Shown in pieces: positions 51,635 through 59,240 of a DNA stretch of 64,000 nt. This DNA is from Clostridiales bacterium. GTDB taxonomy: Bacteria; Bacillota; Clostridia; Oscillospirales; Oscillospiraceae. The notes beneath the pieces are model-generated. The model had not been told where the DNA came from. It made no database searches and saw only the letters and a program-made list of their open reading frames with translations. The position numbers were made by a program, and so were the translations under genes. Location of the stretch: positions 372,001-436,000 of the forward strand of contig CP107216.1 in the NCBI GenBank assembly GCA_025757645.1, read 5' to 3'. How positions within the stretch are numbered: position 1 is the stretch's first letter; every line of letters starts with the position of its first letter.

Positions 51635-52159
51635 TCAGGCCTCTTCGCCCGCTTCCAGCAGGTTCTGCTTGAATTCCCTGCGCTTTTTGATCGCCGTCAT
51701 GCACGCCGGGATGGCCACGGCGGGCAGGTCGAGCAGCAGCGCCCAGTCGATCCAGTCGATGCCCTTGATGAACTGGCCCTCGTGCCACACGCCCCTGGCG
51801 AGCTTGAAGTAGTTGTAGTTCCAGGCGCCCCAGATGTCCGTCGTGGGCTTGAACAGGTGCACCTTCAAAAACGCCGCGCTCGTGACGATGCCGTTGGCGG
51901 CAACGGTCAGGAACGAGGACGTGCGCTTGTTTTTCAGCAGAAACTCCGCCACGGTAGGCAGAACGTACACGGCCAGGTTGATGATCCAGAGCTGCATCGG
52001 GATCTTATAGCGCCAGCGGATGGCCTGACGGATGTGGTCGGCATCGTGCAGCAGGGCTGCGCCGAGGATGACCAGGTTCCACTTTTCCAGTACGGCGGCG
52101 GTCTCGTCGTCGAGGCGGGTATCCAGGAATTTTGCTTCGTCTTTCACAGACTGTGTCAT
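51635..52159 (-). CDS. Conserved membrane protein of unknown function
   Basis: A 174-residue protein with about four helices (about residues 22-34, 55-75, 85-105 and 135-155). It has a conserved-looking ALLHDADHIRQAIRWRY start and a cytoplasmic basic tail KKRREFKQ. ATG 52159 follows GGGGAGG. It precedes copA in the same direction, separated by a stem-loop (about 51599-51624) that may terminate most transcripts. I do not recognise the family; a link with metal handling is suggested only by position. Confidence 0.78.
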   Translation of the reverse strand: MTQSVKDEAKFLDTRLDDETAAVLEKWNLVILGAALLHDADHIRQAIRWRYKIPMQLWIINLAVYVLPTVAEFLLKNKRTSSFLTVAANGIVTSAAFLKVHLFKPTTDIWGAWNYNYFKLARGVWHEGQFIKGIDWIDWALLLDLPAVAIPACMTAIKKRREFKQNLLEAGEEA

Positions 52160-52304
52160 GGTATTTCCTCCCCCTGATCGAATCAATATGTACCCAGATT
52201 TTTATTTACCATCTGGTCAACAAAAAGTAGCATATTCCGCCCGGAATGTCAAGGCGCTGACAGGGGAAATTGGAAATTTTCTTTGTGCCGCCAAAAACGA
52301 CAAA

Positions 52305-52324
52305 GGCTCCGGTTTCCCGGAGCC
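52305..52324. terminator. Terminator hairpin after the NifX-like gene
   Basis: A perfect 8-bp stem (52305-52312 with 52317-52324, 4-nt loop). T-rich stretches follow on both sides, so it can terminate the minus-strand gene ending at 52346. Confidence 0.65.
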
Positions 52325-52345
52325 CTTGCTTTTTTGCCGTTGTCG

Positions 52346-52747
52346 TCAGCTGTGGCAGCTGTGTTCGCCGCAGCCGTGCTCGCCGCAGGTGTGGCCTGCG
52401 CCGTGCGCGTGGTCGTGATGGTCGCAGCGCGCCTCGGGGTCATAGCCGAGCGAGCCGTCGAGCAGCGCCTGCACCGCCGCGTCCGCGCTGCCGCTCACGC
52501 CGCCGTAAAACCGGATGCCGGCCTCGGTGAGCGCCGACTGCGCGCCGCCGCCAATGCCGCCGCAGATGACCACATCGGCGTGATTCGCCACGAGAAAGCC
52601 CGCCAGCGCGCCGTGGCCGCTGCCGTTCGTGGACACGACGGCCGCCGCCGTGACGGCACCGTCGGCCACGTCGTAGAACTTGAATGCCTCCGAGCGGCCA
52701 AAGTGCTGAAAAATGTTTCCGTTTTCATAAGGAACTGCAATGCGCAT
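52346..52747 (-). CDS. Dinitrogenase iron-molybdenum cofactor biosynthesis-type (NifX/NifB C-terminal) protein
   Basis: A 133-residue protein with the NifX/NafY fold: MRIAVPYENGNIFQHFGRSEAFKFYDV at the start and VVICGGIGGGAQSALTEAGI near residues 60-80, typical of proteins that carry iron-sulfur or FeMo-co-type clusters. No other nif gene is near, and members of this family are common in anaerobes without nitrogenase. The tail HHDHAHGAGHTCGEHGCGE is rich in His and Cys and probably binds metal. ATG 52747 follows AAAGGAG. The position between PNPOx-like and copper genes fits a metal/redox role. Confidence 0.85.
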   Translation of the reverse strand: MRIAVPYENGNIFQHFGRSEAFKFYDVADGAVTAAAVVSTNGSGHGALAGFLVANHADVVICGGIGGGAQSALTEAGIRFYGGVSGSADAAVQALLDGSLGYDPEARCDHHDHAHGAGHTCGEHGCGEHSCHS

Positions 52748-52899
52748 AAAAATGGCTCCTTTCCGCCGTTTGTTGCCTACAGCATACCGCAGTTTCGCCC
52801 CGAATGCAAGTGTGCAGAAACGGGCGCGAAACGCGCACCGCGTCCCGCGTCCCGCCCCGGGCAAAAAGAGAAGAATCAAAAAGCGATGGAAAATTGCCG

Positions 52900-53295
52900 T
52901 TACAAGACCTTTTTGTTCTCCGCGCCCGGCATCGTGACAACGACGGTCTCCGGTGTGATGATGAGCGCGCCCTTCGCCGTAGCCGCACCCTGGAACATCT
53001 GCTCGACCATGGCCTTGAACGTGGCCACGACCGGCCCGTCCGCAACGTGCTCGGCCGTGCCGCGGATCTGATAGCCTTCGAGCGTCTTGGCGTCGTAGAC
53101 GAAGATGGCGATGCGGCCGTCATTCGCGGCGAGGTTGCGCAGCGTCGTGTCCAGGAACACGTCACCGACGACGAGCTTGCCGTCGTCCGTCACGTCCTTG
53201 AACGCGACCGGCACCGCATTCGGCACACCGGCGCTGCAGGTGGCCAGGTCCCACATGTTTTCCTTGAGCAGTTTTTTGACGTTTTCGTTGAGCAT
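52900..53295 (-). CDS. Pyridoxamine 5'-phosphate oxidase-family flavin protein
   Basis: A 131-residue split-barrel flavin-binding protein. The ATCSAGVPNAVPVAFKDV start and the FVYDAKTLEGYQIRGTAEHV centre match PNPOx-like proteins, which bind FMN or F420 and often reduce or bind unspecified substrates. It is not a true PdxH, being short and lacking PLP-specific residues. The ATG follows GCAGGAGGAA. It is monocistronic, and the 195-bp gap to mtnN holds the promoters. Confidence 0.85.
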   Translation of the reverse strand: MLNENVKKLLKENMWDLATCSAGVPNAVPVAFKDVTDDGKLVVGDVFLDTTLRNLAANDGRIAIFVYDAKTLEGYQIRGTAEHVADGPVVATFKAMVEQMFQGAATAKGALIITPETVVVTMPGAENKKVL

Positions 53296-53490
53296 GATGC
53301 ATTCCTCCTGCTGTGATTTTTGAAGCTTCCTTCATGATAGCAGGTCACACGGCAGAAACAAGATATCCGCAAATTTATGAGCAACTCATAAATTTCATAG
53401 CGGCGGCTTGACACTGGCGGGCAGAAGGATTAAGGTAGACGAAAAAACCGCAGTGCGGCGCGGCCGCGCTGCCGAAAAGGAGCGTTTCTC

Positions 53491-54210
53491 TTGGCTTATG
53501 GCCGGATCGGCGTCATCGGCGCCATGGATTCGGAGCTCGCCGCGCTCATCGCGGCGCTCACGCAGCCCGCGCAGGAGACCGTACAGGGGCTGGTCTTTCG
53601 CACGGGCCGCCTGGGCGCGCGGGAGGTCGTGCTCGTCCGGTGCGGCATCGGCAAAGTCAGCGCGGCGCGCTGCACGCAGGTGCTCATCGACCGGTTCGCG
53701 CCCGGCGCGGTCATCAACACCGGCATCGCAGGCGGGCTGGCAAGCGGCCTCGCCGTCGGCGACATCGTGGTGGCTGACGGGCTGGTGCAGCACGATTTTG
53801 ATGCCGCGCCCATCGGCTTCGTGCGCGGCTGCGTGTGCATGGGCGACCCCGGCGCGCCGACGGTGTTCGCGCCCGACGCGGTGCTGTCCGCGCTGCTGGC
53901 GCAGACGGCCGGCAACGCGATCGGCGCGCAGCGGGTGCACCGCGGCCTGGTCGCCACGGGCGACCAGTTCATCTCCGGCGCGGCGGCAAAGGCCGCCATC
54001 CGCCGCGCGTTCCCGGCCGCCATGGCGGCGGAGATGGAGGGCGGCGCGGTCGCGCAGGCGGCGAGCATGAGCGGCGTGCCGTTTGCCGTGGTGCGTGCGA
54101 TCTCGGATCTGGCCGACGGCACGGCCGCCGCGTCGTTCGAGCAGTTCGAGCAGCACGCGGCCGATGCGTCGGCCGCGGCCGTTTTGCAGGCGCTCGCGCT
54201 GCTGGACTGA
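53491..54210 (+). CDS. mtnN: 5'-methylthioadenosine/S-adenosylhomocysteine nucleosidase
   Basis: A 239-residue nucleosidase that splits MTA and SAH, recycling products of SAM-dependent reactions and the autoinducer pathway. It starts RIGVIGAMDSELAAL (catalytic Glu near residue 14). The purine-binding and catalytic motif MAAEMEGGAVAQAASMSGVPF holds the conserved Met-Glu, and RAISDLAD the catalytic Asp. The start is TTG at 53491, nine bases after AAAGGAG. Its 3' end runs into half of a terminator (54231-54242) whose intact copy is 3.55 kb away. Confidence 0.93.
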   Translation: MAYGRIGVIGAMDSELAALIAALTQPAQETVQGLVFRTGRLGAREVVLVRCGIGKVSAARCTQVLIDRFAPGAVINTGIAGGLASGLAVGDIVVADGLVQHDFDAAPIGFVRGCVCMGDPGAPTVFAPDAVLSALLAQTAGNAIGAQRVHRGLVATGDQFISGAAAKAAIRRAFPAAMAAEMEGGAVAQAASMSGVPFAVVRAISDLADGTAAASFEQFEQHAADASAAAVLQALALLD

Positions 54211-54406
54211 AAGCCCGCGAGGCAGCAAAAGGCTCCCCCATCAGAAGGTGCTAATTAGGGATATGCAAAAAACATATTTTTAACTGGCATTCTTCAAGCG
54301 GGTTGCAAAAGAATAATGACCATATCGGGCTTCGTGCCTGGTATGGTCGTTTTCTCTATTGTTGAATATCCAATTTATACTCGTTGTTAAGCGACTTCAA
54401 GTATAA

Positions 54407-54847
54407 AAAGTCTCCGTAACGGCGATATACGGCGGCAAGGCGGCAACGAGCGCACATATAAAAACCGCCGACGCGATATTCTCGTCGGTCGGCAAGGCGT
54501 ACAAGGTGTACCATATAGATGAAGACCTGTTTCCGGCATTCGGAGCTCTCGGCGGGGCATCGGGCGCGTTTGTTTTGATGTACATTGACGCTCTGGCGGA
54601 GGCGGGTGTCCGCGCGGAATTTGCAAGACCGATCGCCGAGGAGATCGCCACCGCGACGGTTATGGGCAGCGGCGCGCTTGCTATGAACAGCTCCGAGCAC
54701 CCAATCGCACTCATGAACGCGGTGTGCTCCCCCGGCGGCACGACCATCGAGGGCGTGTGCAAGCTGCGTGAGCTCGGCTTCGACACCGCCGTGCAGCAGG
54801 CGCTCCAGGCGATAATCGACAAGGACTTCTTTTTGGAGACGAACTGA
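54407..54847 (+). pseudogene. proC: C-terminal fragment of pyrroline-5-carboxylate reductase
   Basis: About 146 codons reading VTAIYGGKAATSAHIK at the left and ending in a stop at 54847. The text contains the ProC dimer and substrate hallmarks: GASGAFVLMYIDALAEAGVR, TVMGSGALAM and CSPGGTTIEGVCKLRELGF. The N-terminal Rossmann NADPH domain (about 120 residues) is missing and an upstream stop is in frame, so it is a 5'-truncated remnant. ATA codons and AT bias match the island, not the flanks. Confidence 0.85.
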
Positions 54848-54904
54848 CGCGCCTGCCAGTACGGTTGTTGCGGCATCCCGACCGGTGATTGCCGACGAAA
54901 CAAT

Positions 54905-54931
54905 AAAAAACGGGCGACCATTGGTCGCCCG
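54905..54931 (-). terminator. Orphan minus-strand terminator
   Basis: A perfect 9-bp stem (54911-54919 with 54923-54931, 3-nt loop) is followed on the minus strand by six T residues. No minus-strand gene now ends here, so it may be left from a lost gene in the island. Confidence 0.65.
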
Positions 54932-55015
54932 CATATTCGCGGTTTGTTATTGTCGAGATGACGCAGCTAAACCCACTACCAGTGTTGGTAACGCAATGCC
55001 CGCCACGGCGAGTGG

Positions 55016-55074
55016 CACAATCCCTCCGGCTTACCGCCATGCGGCAACCCACCTCCCTTTACACAAGGGAGCCA
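55016..55074. repeat. Partial copy of a Clostridia-type intergenic repeat
   Basis: The motif CACAATCCCTCCGGCTTACC, then CTCCCTTTACACAAGGGAG with a 7-bp stem (55053-55059 with 55065-55071), resembles short dispersed repeats I know from Oscillospiraceae genomes, in which a CCCTCCG arm and an AAGGGAG hairpin are separated by a GC-rich segment. Only one copy is in the window, so membership is inferred. The rest of the 382-bp gap (54848-55229) shows no gene. Confidence 0.45.
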
Positions 55075-55229
55075 ATGGGTGCGTCAATGTGCCTCTGAAA
55101 AAATAGCTGAACAGTTACTTAATGCCAATGCTAAATAATTGACAAAGCGTATAGTTTCATGATATAAATTATTGATAGACCTAAACTGCAAAATATATTT
55201 ATAGGGGGGAAATTATACGGGGAAAAACA

Positions 55230-55532
55230 ATGGCGAACAGACGCTATGTACATCCCGGTCAGTCGCAGGTCATCGGCCGTGACAGACGCGATTATAAGGC
55301 GATGAACACCGCCACCGCAGGCATTTCCGTTGCGGGCTTCGACACTGCTCCCAGACAGCATGCCGCCGACGGCTCTGCCAAGGAAGCAAAGAAAACCTTC
55401 AAGGATTTGCGTGGTACCTTCACCGAGGAGCAGATGAAGATAGAGACCTCCCGCTGCCTCGGCTGCGGCGCAGCCGGCAATGCTCCGGCGGCAGTCGCAA
55501 AGCTCGTCACCAAGAAGATCGCAAGAAAGTAA
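55230..55532 (+). pseudogene. Remnant of an FAD-dependent (GltD-like) oxidoreductase C-terminus
   Basis: A 100-residue open frame with a start and a plausible ribosome site (GGGGAAAAACA). Its text, GQSQVIGRDRRDYKAMN then TFKDLRGTFTEEQMKIETSRCLGCGA, matches the C-terminal linker of glutamate synthase beta-like flavoprotein subunits in Clostridia. There a second cluster motif normally follows at once. Here it is replaced by AGNAPAAVAKLVTKK and a stop, so both the FAD/NAD domains and the ferredoxin part are missing. It may be expressed, but is most likely decayed. Confidence 0.65.
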
Positions 55533-55541
55533 GCAGCCGCT

Positions 55542-55888
55542 ATGCACGAGATCGGAGTTGTCCGCTCAATGGTCAAAACCGTCACCGATTTTGCGAGCGA
55601 AACGACATTAAGGAGGTCGCGGAGATCGTCCTCGATATAGGCGAGCTGTCGCTGGTCATCCCCAAGTATGTTGAGGATATATATCCCGTCGTCGTTGGGG
55701 ATACATGGCTCAAGGACACAAAGCTTGTGATAAATGTCATTCCCGGCATGGCTGAATGCGACGAATGCAACGAGCTGTTCCATGTCATTGAGCACGAGGG
55801 CTATTGCCCCAACTGCGGCAGCTTTGAAAAAATCATACTTTCGGGCAAGGATTTTCTCATCCGCGAGATACACATACCCGAAGGCTGA
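55542..55888 (+). pseudogene. hypA: Frameshifted hydrogenase/urease nickel incorporation protein HypA
   Basis: The start MHEIGVVRSMVKTVTDFASE matches HypA. The reading is then lost because one base, probably an A in a run near 55603-55606, is missing. In the next frame it continues IKEVAEIVLDIGELSLVIPK and ends with the HypA zinc loop (CDECNELFHVIEHEGYCPNCGS) and a stop at 55888. The total length (347 nt) is one short of a multiple of three. HypA inserts nickel into hydrogenases; no hydrogenase gene is in the window. Confidence 0.85.
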
Positions 55889-56195
55889 AAACATTTGGGC
55901 TCCATGTTTACCATGGAGCCCCTCAGCGTACCAAAAGTCAGAGACTTTTTTATACGTTTCAAAAACGCCACATTTTTTGTAAAAATAAATTTTCACAAAA
56001 AATCTCGCTGCGCTCGTCAAAAAGCCTGATAAAACTGATCAATCAGTTTTTCAGTCGTTTTTGATGGCTATGATCCAATTGCGAGCGGGGGCTTACCCCC
56101 CTCGCGCTCCCCCGCTGTACACTTGTCTTTACGAAACAGGCTGTAGTGCTCCATGTCTACATGGAGCCCATTTTAGAAGTGAAAGGAATGAGGTT
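55889..56195. other. Non-coding gap with two related stem-loops
   Basis: This 307-bp gap holds no supported gene. A 10-bp stem at 55897-55921 (GGGCTCCATG and its complement) and a similar 8-bp stem at 56148-56167 (GCTCCATG) lie near its two ends. Between them is an AT-rich segment and a GC-rich dyad around 56088-56116. The repeated arms suggest a small inserted element or duplicated terminators. Confidence 0.5.
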
Positions 56196-57773
56196 ATGGA
56201 GCTTTATACGAACGCCAGATTCATCTCCTGCGAAAAGGAAAACCGCATTTACACCGCGATGGCGGTAAAGGGCGGTCACATCGTGTGGCTCGGCGATGAA
56301 AGCAGCATCCCTCCGCGCTACGGCAAGGCAAAACGGGTCGATCTCGGCGGCGCGACGGTAACGCCTGCGTTCGGCGACACGCATATGCATTTCGGCTCGC
56401 TGTGCGTTTTCGAGAACACATTCTATCTCATGGATGTCAAAAATTTTGCCGAAGCAAAGGCGGCGGTCAGGCGCTATGCCGACAGTCACCGGAAAAACAA
56501 GGTGCTCATGGGCTACGGCTGCACCGCGAACACCGTTGCCGAGCATCGGCTGCCCGAAAAGCGCGATCTTGACGACTGGACGGAGCGTCCGCTCATGGTC
56601 ATGAAGTACGACGGTCATGCTGCCGTGTGCAACAGCGCAATGCTAGCACTGCTGTCGGATAAGGTGAAATCCGATCCCGGCTGCAATACCGAGACCGGAT
56701 GGCTGTACCAGTCGGCGTTTTATAACGGCGTGAACGAGGCAACGGCGTATATCCCCACGATGGATATTATACGCGGTCTCTCCGGAGGCGCGGAGTACCT
56801 TGCGTCGGTCGGCATCGGGCTCGTGCACACCGTTGAGGGCGTGGGCTTTGCAAACGATCTGGATATAGACATGATAAAAATACTCGCGCCCGGCCTGCCG
56901 CAGGCGTTCCGCATATTCTTCCAGACCATGGACCTCAAGGCCGTGAAAAAGCACGGCTTCAAGCGCGTCGGCGGCTGCTTCAAGCTTGCCCTCGACGGCT
57001 GCTTCGGCTCAGAGGACGCGGCGCTCAAGGAGCCGTACGCGAACAATCCGAACAACTACGGCGTTTTGAATTATCCGCAGGAGCGCGTGAACGAGTTCGC
57101 CATCGGCGCAAACCGCGAGGGCTGGCAGATAACCATGCACGCCATAGGCGATGCGGCGGTGGAGCAGTGCATAACGGCATATGAGGCGGCTTATGCCGAT
57201 AAGCCGTGGGACGATGCGCGCCATGTGATGATCCATGTCTGCCTTGCAAGCGAGGAGCAGCTAAAGCGCGCGGCAAAGATAAAGCTGTGCATAGCCGCGC
57301 AGTCGCCGTTTATATATTGGAAGCAGGAGCCGGACGAGTATCTGTGCTCGGTGCTCGGCAGAGAGCGCACTGACAGACTAAACGCGCTGGGAACGATGCA
57401 CCGCCTCGGGCTTATCGTAGGCGACGGCTCCGACGGACCGTGCACGCGTCCAAAGCCCCTGTACGGTATGGCGTGCTCCGTAAATCATCCCAATCCGGAC
57501 GAGCGCATATCGCGTCTCGACGCGCTGCGCATGATAACGGCAAATCCCGCGTATATGAGCCATGAGGAGAATAAACGCGGCACGCTTGCACCCGGTATGA
57601 TTGCCGATTTCGTCGTTCTCGGCGATGATCCGCTCACCGCGGAGGATATAGCGGGCATCGAGGTCAAGGCACTCTATCTGCACGGCAAGAAGCATGTTGC
57701 AAAAAAGATAGGCGTCGCCGGACTTCTGGCTCGGGCGATCATAAAACGGATCACCCAAAGAGAATACATATAA
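56196..57773 (+). CDS. YtcJ-type metal-dependent amidohydrolase
   Basis: A 525-residue member of the amidohydrolase superfamily, YtcJ subgroup. The N-terminal beta-sandwich (MELYTNARFISCEKENRIYTAMAVKGG) leads to the first metal motif TPAFGDTHMHFGSL (H-x-H). Later sites are EGWQITMHAIGDAAVEQCI, MIHVCLASEEQL and the terminal VGDGSDGP (Asp). The C-terminus has the APGMIADFVVLGDDPL sandwich motif. It is intact, starts at ATG 56196 after GAAAGGAATGAGG, and ends at an intact terminator. Codon use (many ATA) marks it as part of the island. The substrate is unknown. Confidence 0.92.
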   Translation: MELYTNARFISCEKENRIYTAMAVKGGHIVWLGDESSIPPRYGKAKRVDLGGATVTPAFGDTHMHFGSLCVFENTFYLMDVKNFAEAKAAVRRYADSHRKNKVLMGYGCTANTVAEHRLPEKRDLDDWTERPLMVMKYDGHAAVCNSAMLALLSDKVKSDPGCNTETGWLYQSAFYNGVNEATAYIPTMDIIRGLSGGAEYLASVGIGLVHTVEGVGFANDLDIDMIKILAPGLPQAFRIFFQTMDLKAVKKHGFKRVGGCFKLALDGCFGSEDAALKEPYANNPNNYGVLNYPQERVNEFAIGANREGWQITMHAIGDAAVEQCITAYEAAYADKPWDDARHVMIHVCLASEEQLKRAAKIKLCIAAQSPFIYWKQEPDEYLCSVLGRERTDRLNALGTMHRLGLIVGDGSDGPCTRPKPLYGMACSVNHPNPDERISRLDALRMITANPAYMSHEENKRGTLAPGMIADFVVLGDDPLTAEDIAGIEVKALYLHGKKHVAKKIGVAGLLARAIIKRITQREYI

Positions 57774-57776
57774 CAA

Positions 57777-57806
57777 AAAAGGCTCCCCCATCCGGGGGAG
57801 CCTTTT
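57777..57806. terminator. Intact terminator shared by the amidohydrolase and DUF362 genes
   Basis: A perfect 9-bp stem (57781-57789 with 57794-57802, 4-nt loop), flanked by an A-run on the left and TTTT on the right, works in both directions. Its left half is repeated at 54227-54242. Confidence 0.9.
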
Positions 57807-57821
57807 GCATGAAAGCGGATA

Positions 57822-58925
57822 TCACACCGTCACGAGCTCGTAGTGCGTCGTGCCGAGGCCGATGGCCTCGCCGTGCTCGACGGCGGCGCGCCAGTCGGTG
57901 TCCGGGTGCGCGGCCGTGAAGTGGTCGTGCGGATGGTCATGCTCACGCGCGATGACGCTGTTCGGGTTGACCGGCTGGGCGTTGATCATATCGGCGCAGG
58001 CGGTGTCGAGCGCCACGGGGTCGAAGGACGCGAACATGCCCACATTCGGCACGATCGGCACGTCGCTGAAATTGTGGCAGTCGCAGCAGGGCGACACGTC
58101 GAGCGCGAGCGCGATGTGGAACGACGGGCGGCCGTCGACGACCGCCTTGGCATACTCGGCGATCTTGCAGTTGAGCAGCTCGTTTGCGATCGCATAGTCC
58201 GCATGGATGGCGTGCATCGGGCAGACGTTGATGCAGCGGCCGCAGCCGGTGCACTTATATTTCAGGATGGTGCACTTGCCGTTTTCGATGTGCGGGCCGT
58301 TGTGGGCGCAGTTTTCCACGCACTTGCCGCAGCCGATGCACTTATCCTGATCGACGATGGGCTTGCCGGAGCTGTGCATCTCCTCCTTGCCGGCGCGCGA
58401 GCCGCAGCCCATGCCGATGTTCTTGAGCGCGCCGCCGAAGCCGGCGGACACGTGGCCCTTGGCATGCGAGAGAGAGATGAAGATATCGGCATCCATGATG
58501 GCGCGGCCGATCTTCGCCGCGCGCAGATATTTGCCGCCGCGGATGGGCACGAGGTCGTAGTCCTCGCCCTTGAGCCCGTCGGCAATGATGCACTGCGCGC
58601 CGGTGGTCATGGGCGAGTAGCCGTTGCGCATGGCGCTGTCGAGATGGTCGAGCGCGTTGGCGCGGCCGCCGACATAGAGCGTGTTGCAGTCGGTGAGAAA
58701 CGGCTTGCCGCCGAGCTCGCGCACATAGTCGCACACGACGCGCGCCCAGTTCGGGCGCAGATAGGCCATGTTGCCCGGCTCGCCGAAGTGGAGCTTGATG
58801 GCGACATACTTGTCCTTGAAATCGATCTGCTCAAAGCCGGCCGCCTTCATGAGCCGGTGCAGCTTCTCGAGCGTGCTGATCTCATCCGCGCGCAGATCGG
58901 AAAAATATACTTTTGCAGGTTCCAT
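57822..58925 (-). CDS. DUF362-domain protein with two 4Fe-4S clusters
   Basis: A 367-residue iron-sulfur protein. The DUF362 domain spans about 30-190, with YVAIKLHFGEPGNMAYLRP and FISLSHAKGHVSAGFGGALKNIGMGCGSRAGK. Two ferredoxin motifs follow: CIGCGKCVENCAHNGP (about 200) and CTGCGRCINVCPMHAI (about 228). These proteins are common in anaerobes and are thought to serve redox or quinone/ligand binding; the exact role is unknown. ATG 58925 follows GGAGGTG. It is monocistronic, with its own strong promoter and a terminator shared with the island. Confidence 0.9.
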   Translation of the reverse strand: MEPAKVYFSDLRADEISTLEKLHRLMKAAGFEQIDFKDKYVAIKLHFGEPGNMAYLRPNWARVVCDYVRELGGKPFLTDCNTLYVGGRANALDHLDSAMRNGYSPMTTGAQCIIADGLKGEDYDLVPIRGGKYLRAAKIGRAIMDADIFISLSHAKGHVSAGFGGALKNIGMGCGSRAGKEEMHSSGKPIVDQDKCIGCGKCVENCAHNGPHIENGKCTILKYKCTGCGRCINVCPMHAIHADYAIANELLNCKIAEYAKAVVDGRPSFHIALALDVSPCCDCHNFSDVPIVPNVGMFASFDPVALDTACADMINAQPVNPNSVIAREHDHPHDHFTAAHPDTDWRAAVEHGEAIGLGTTHYELVTV

Positions 58926-58990
58926 AGGAAACACCTCCGCGATCTAAAAAAACGTTCCCTTTCTCTGGCGGGCCCCCGCCCGTCCTTTTC

Positions 58991-59019
58991 ATTTTACTGT
59001 TCCCGTCGGGCAGTGTCAA
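58991..59019 (-). promoter_or_regulatory. Promoter of the DUF362 gene
   Basis: On the minus strand TTGACA (59019-59014) and TAAAAT (58996-58991) are 17 bp apart, a near-consensus sigma-A promoter about 65 bp upstream of the start codon. Confidence 0.8.
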
Positions 59020-59023
59020 CCGC

Positions 59024-59057
59024 AAAAAAGCACCGGGCACCTGACACGGCGCCCGGT
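59024..59057 (-). terminator. Terminator of the catabolic operon
   Basis: A GC stem (59032-59040 with 59049-59057) with a T-run (A's at 59024-59029 on the plus strand) follows the dehydrogenase gene in transcription order. A second dyad lies at about 59079-59107. The rest of this 315-bp gap has no gene. Confidence 0.75.
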
Positions 59058-59240
59058 ACATACGGGTTTTCAGGCCCGTGTCCGTGCCGGAGACCGGACG
59101 CGGACACGGATATTTGGAATCCACTGGACGGCTGGTAGGAGAGAAGATATATCCGTTGAAATCGCAAAAACAGAACAGAAAGAAGGGTAGAAAAAAGAAA
59201 ATGGAAATTGGCTGCCCAGCGGAAACAAGCGGGAGAGTGC

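Larger units (their letters stand above)
54227..57792. mobile_element. Island of different codon use bounded by a 16-bp direct repeat
   Basis: The sequence AAAAGGCTCCCCCATC occurs at 54227-54242, right after mtnN, and again at 57777-57792, where it forms the left half of an intact terminator. Between them is about 3.5 kb in which ATA isoleucine codons are frequent, unlike the ATC-only style of the neighbours, and several genes are broken. The ancestral layout was probably mtnN - terminator - (convergent) DUF362 gene, with the segment inserted at the terminator. No transposase or integrase is present, so the mechanism is unknown. Confidence 0.6.

Noticed and set aside
49291..51672. A 793-codon plus-strand frame antisense to copA
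   Set aside because: Arg/His/Ala-rich shadow of the copA sequence with no family match.
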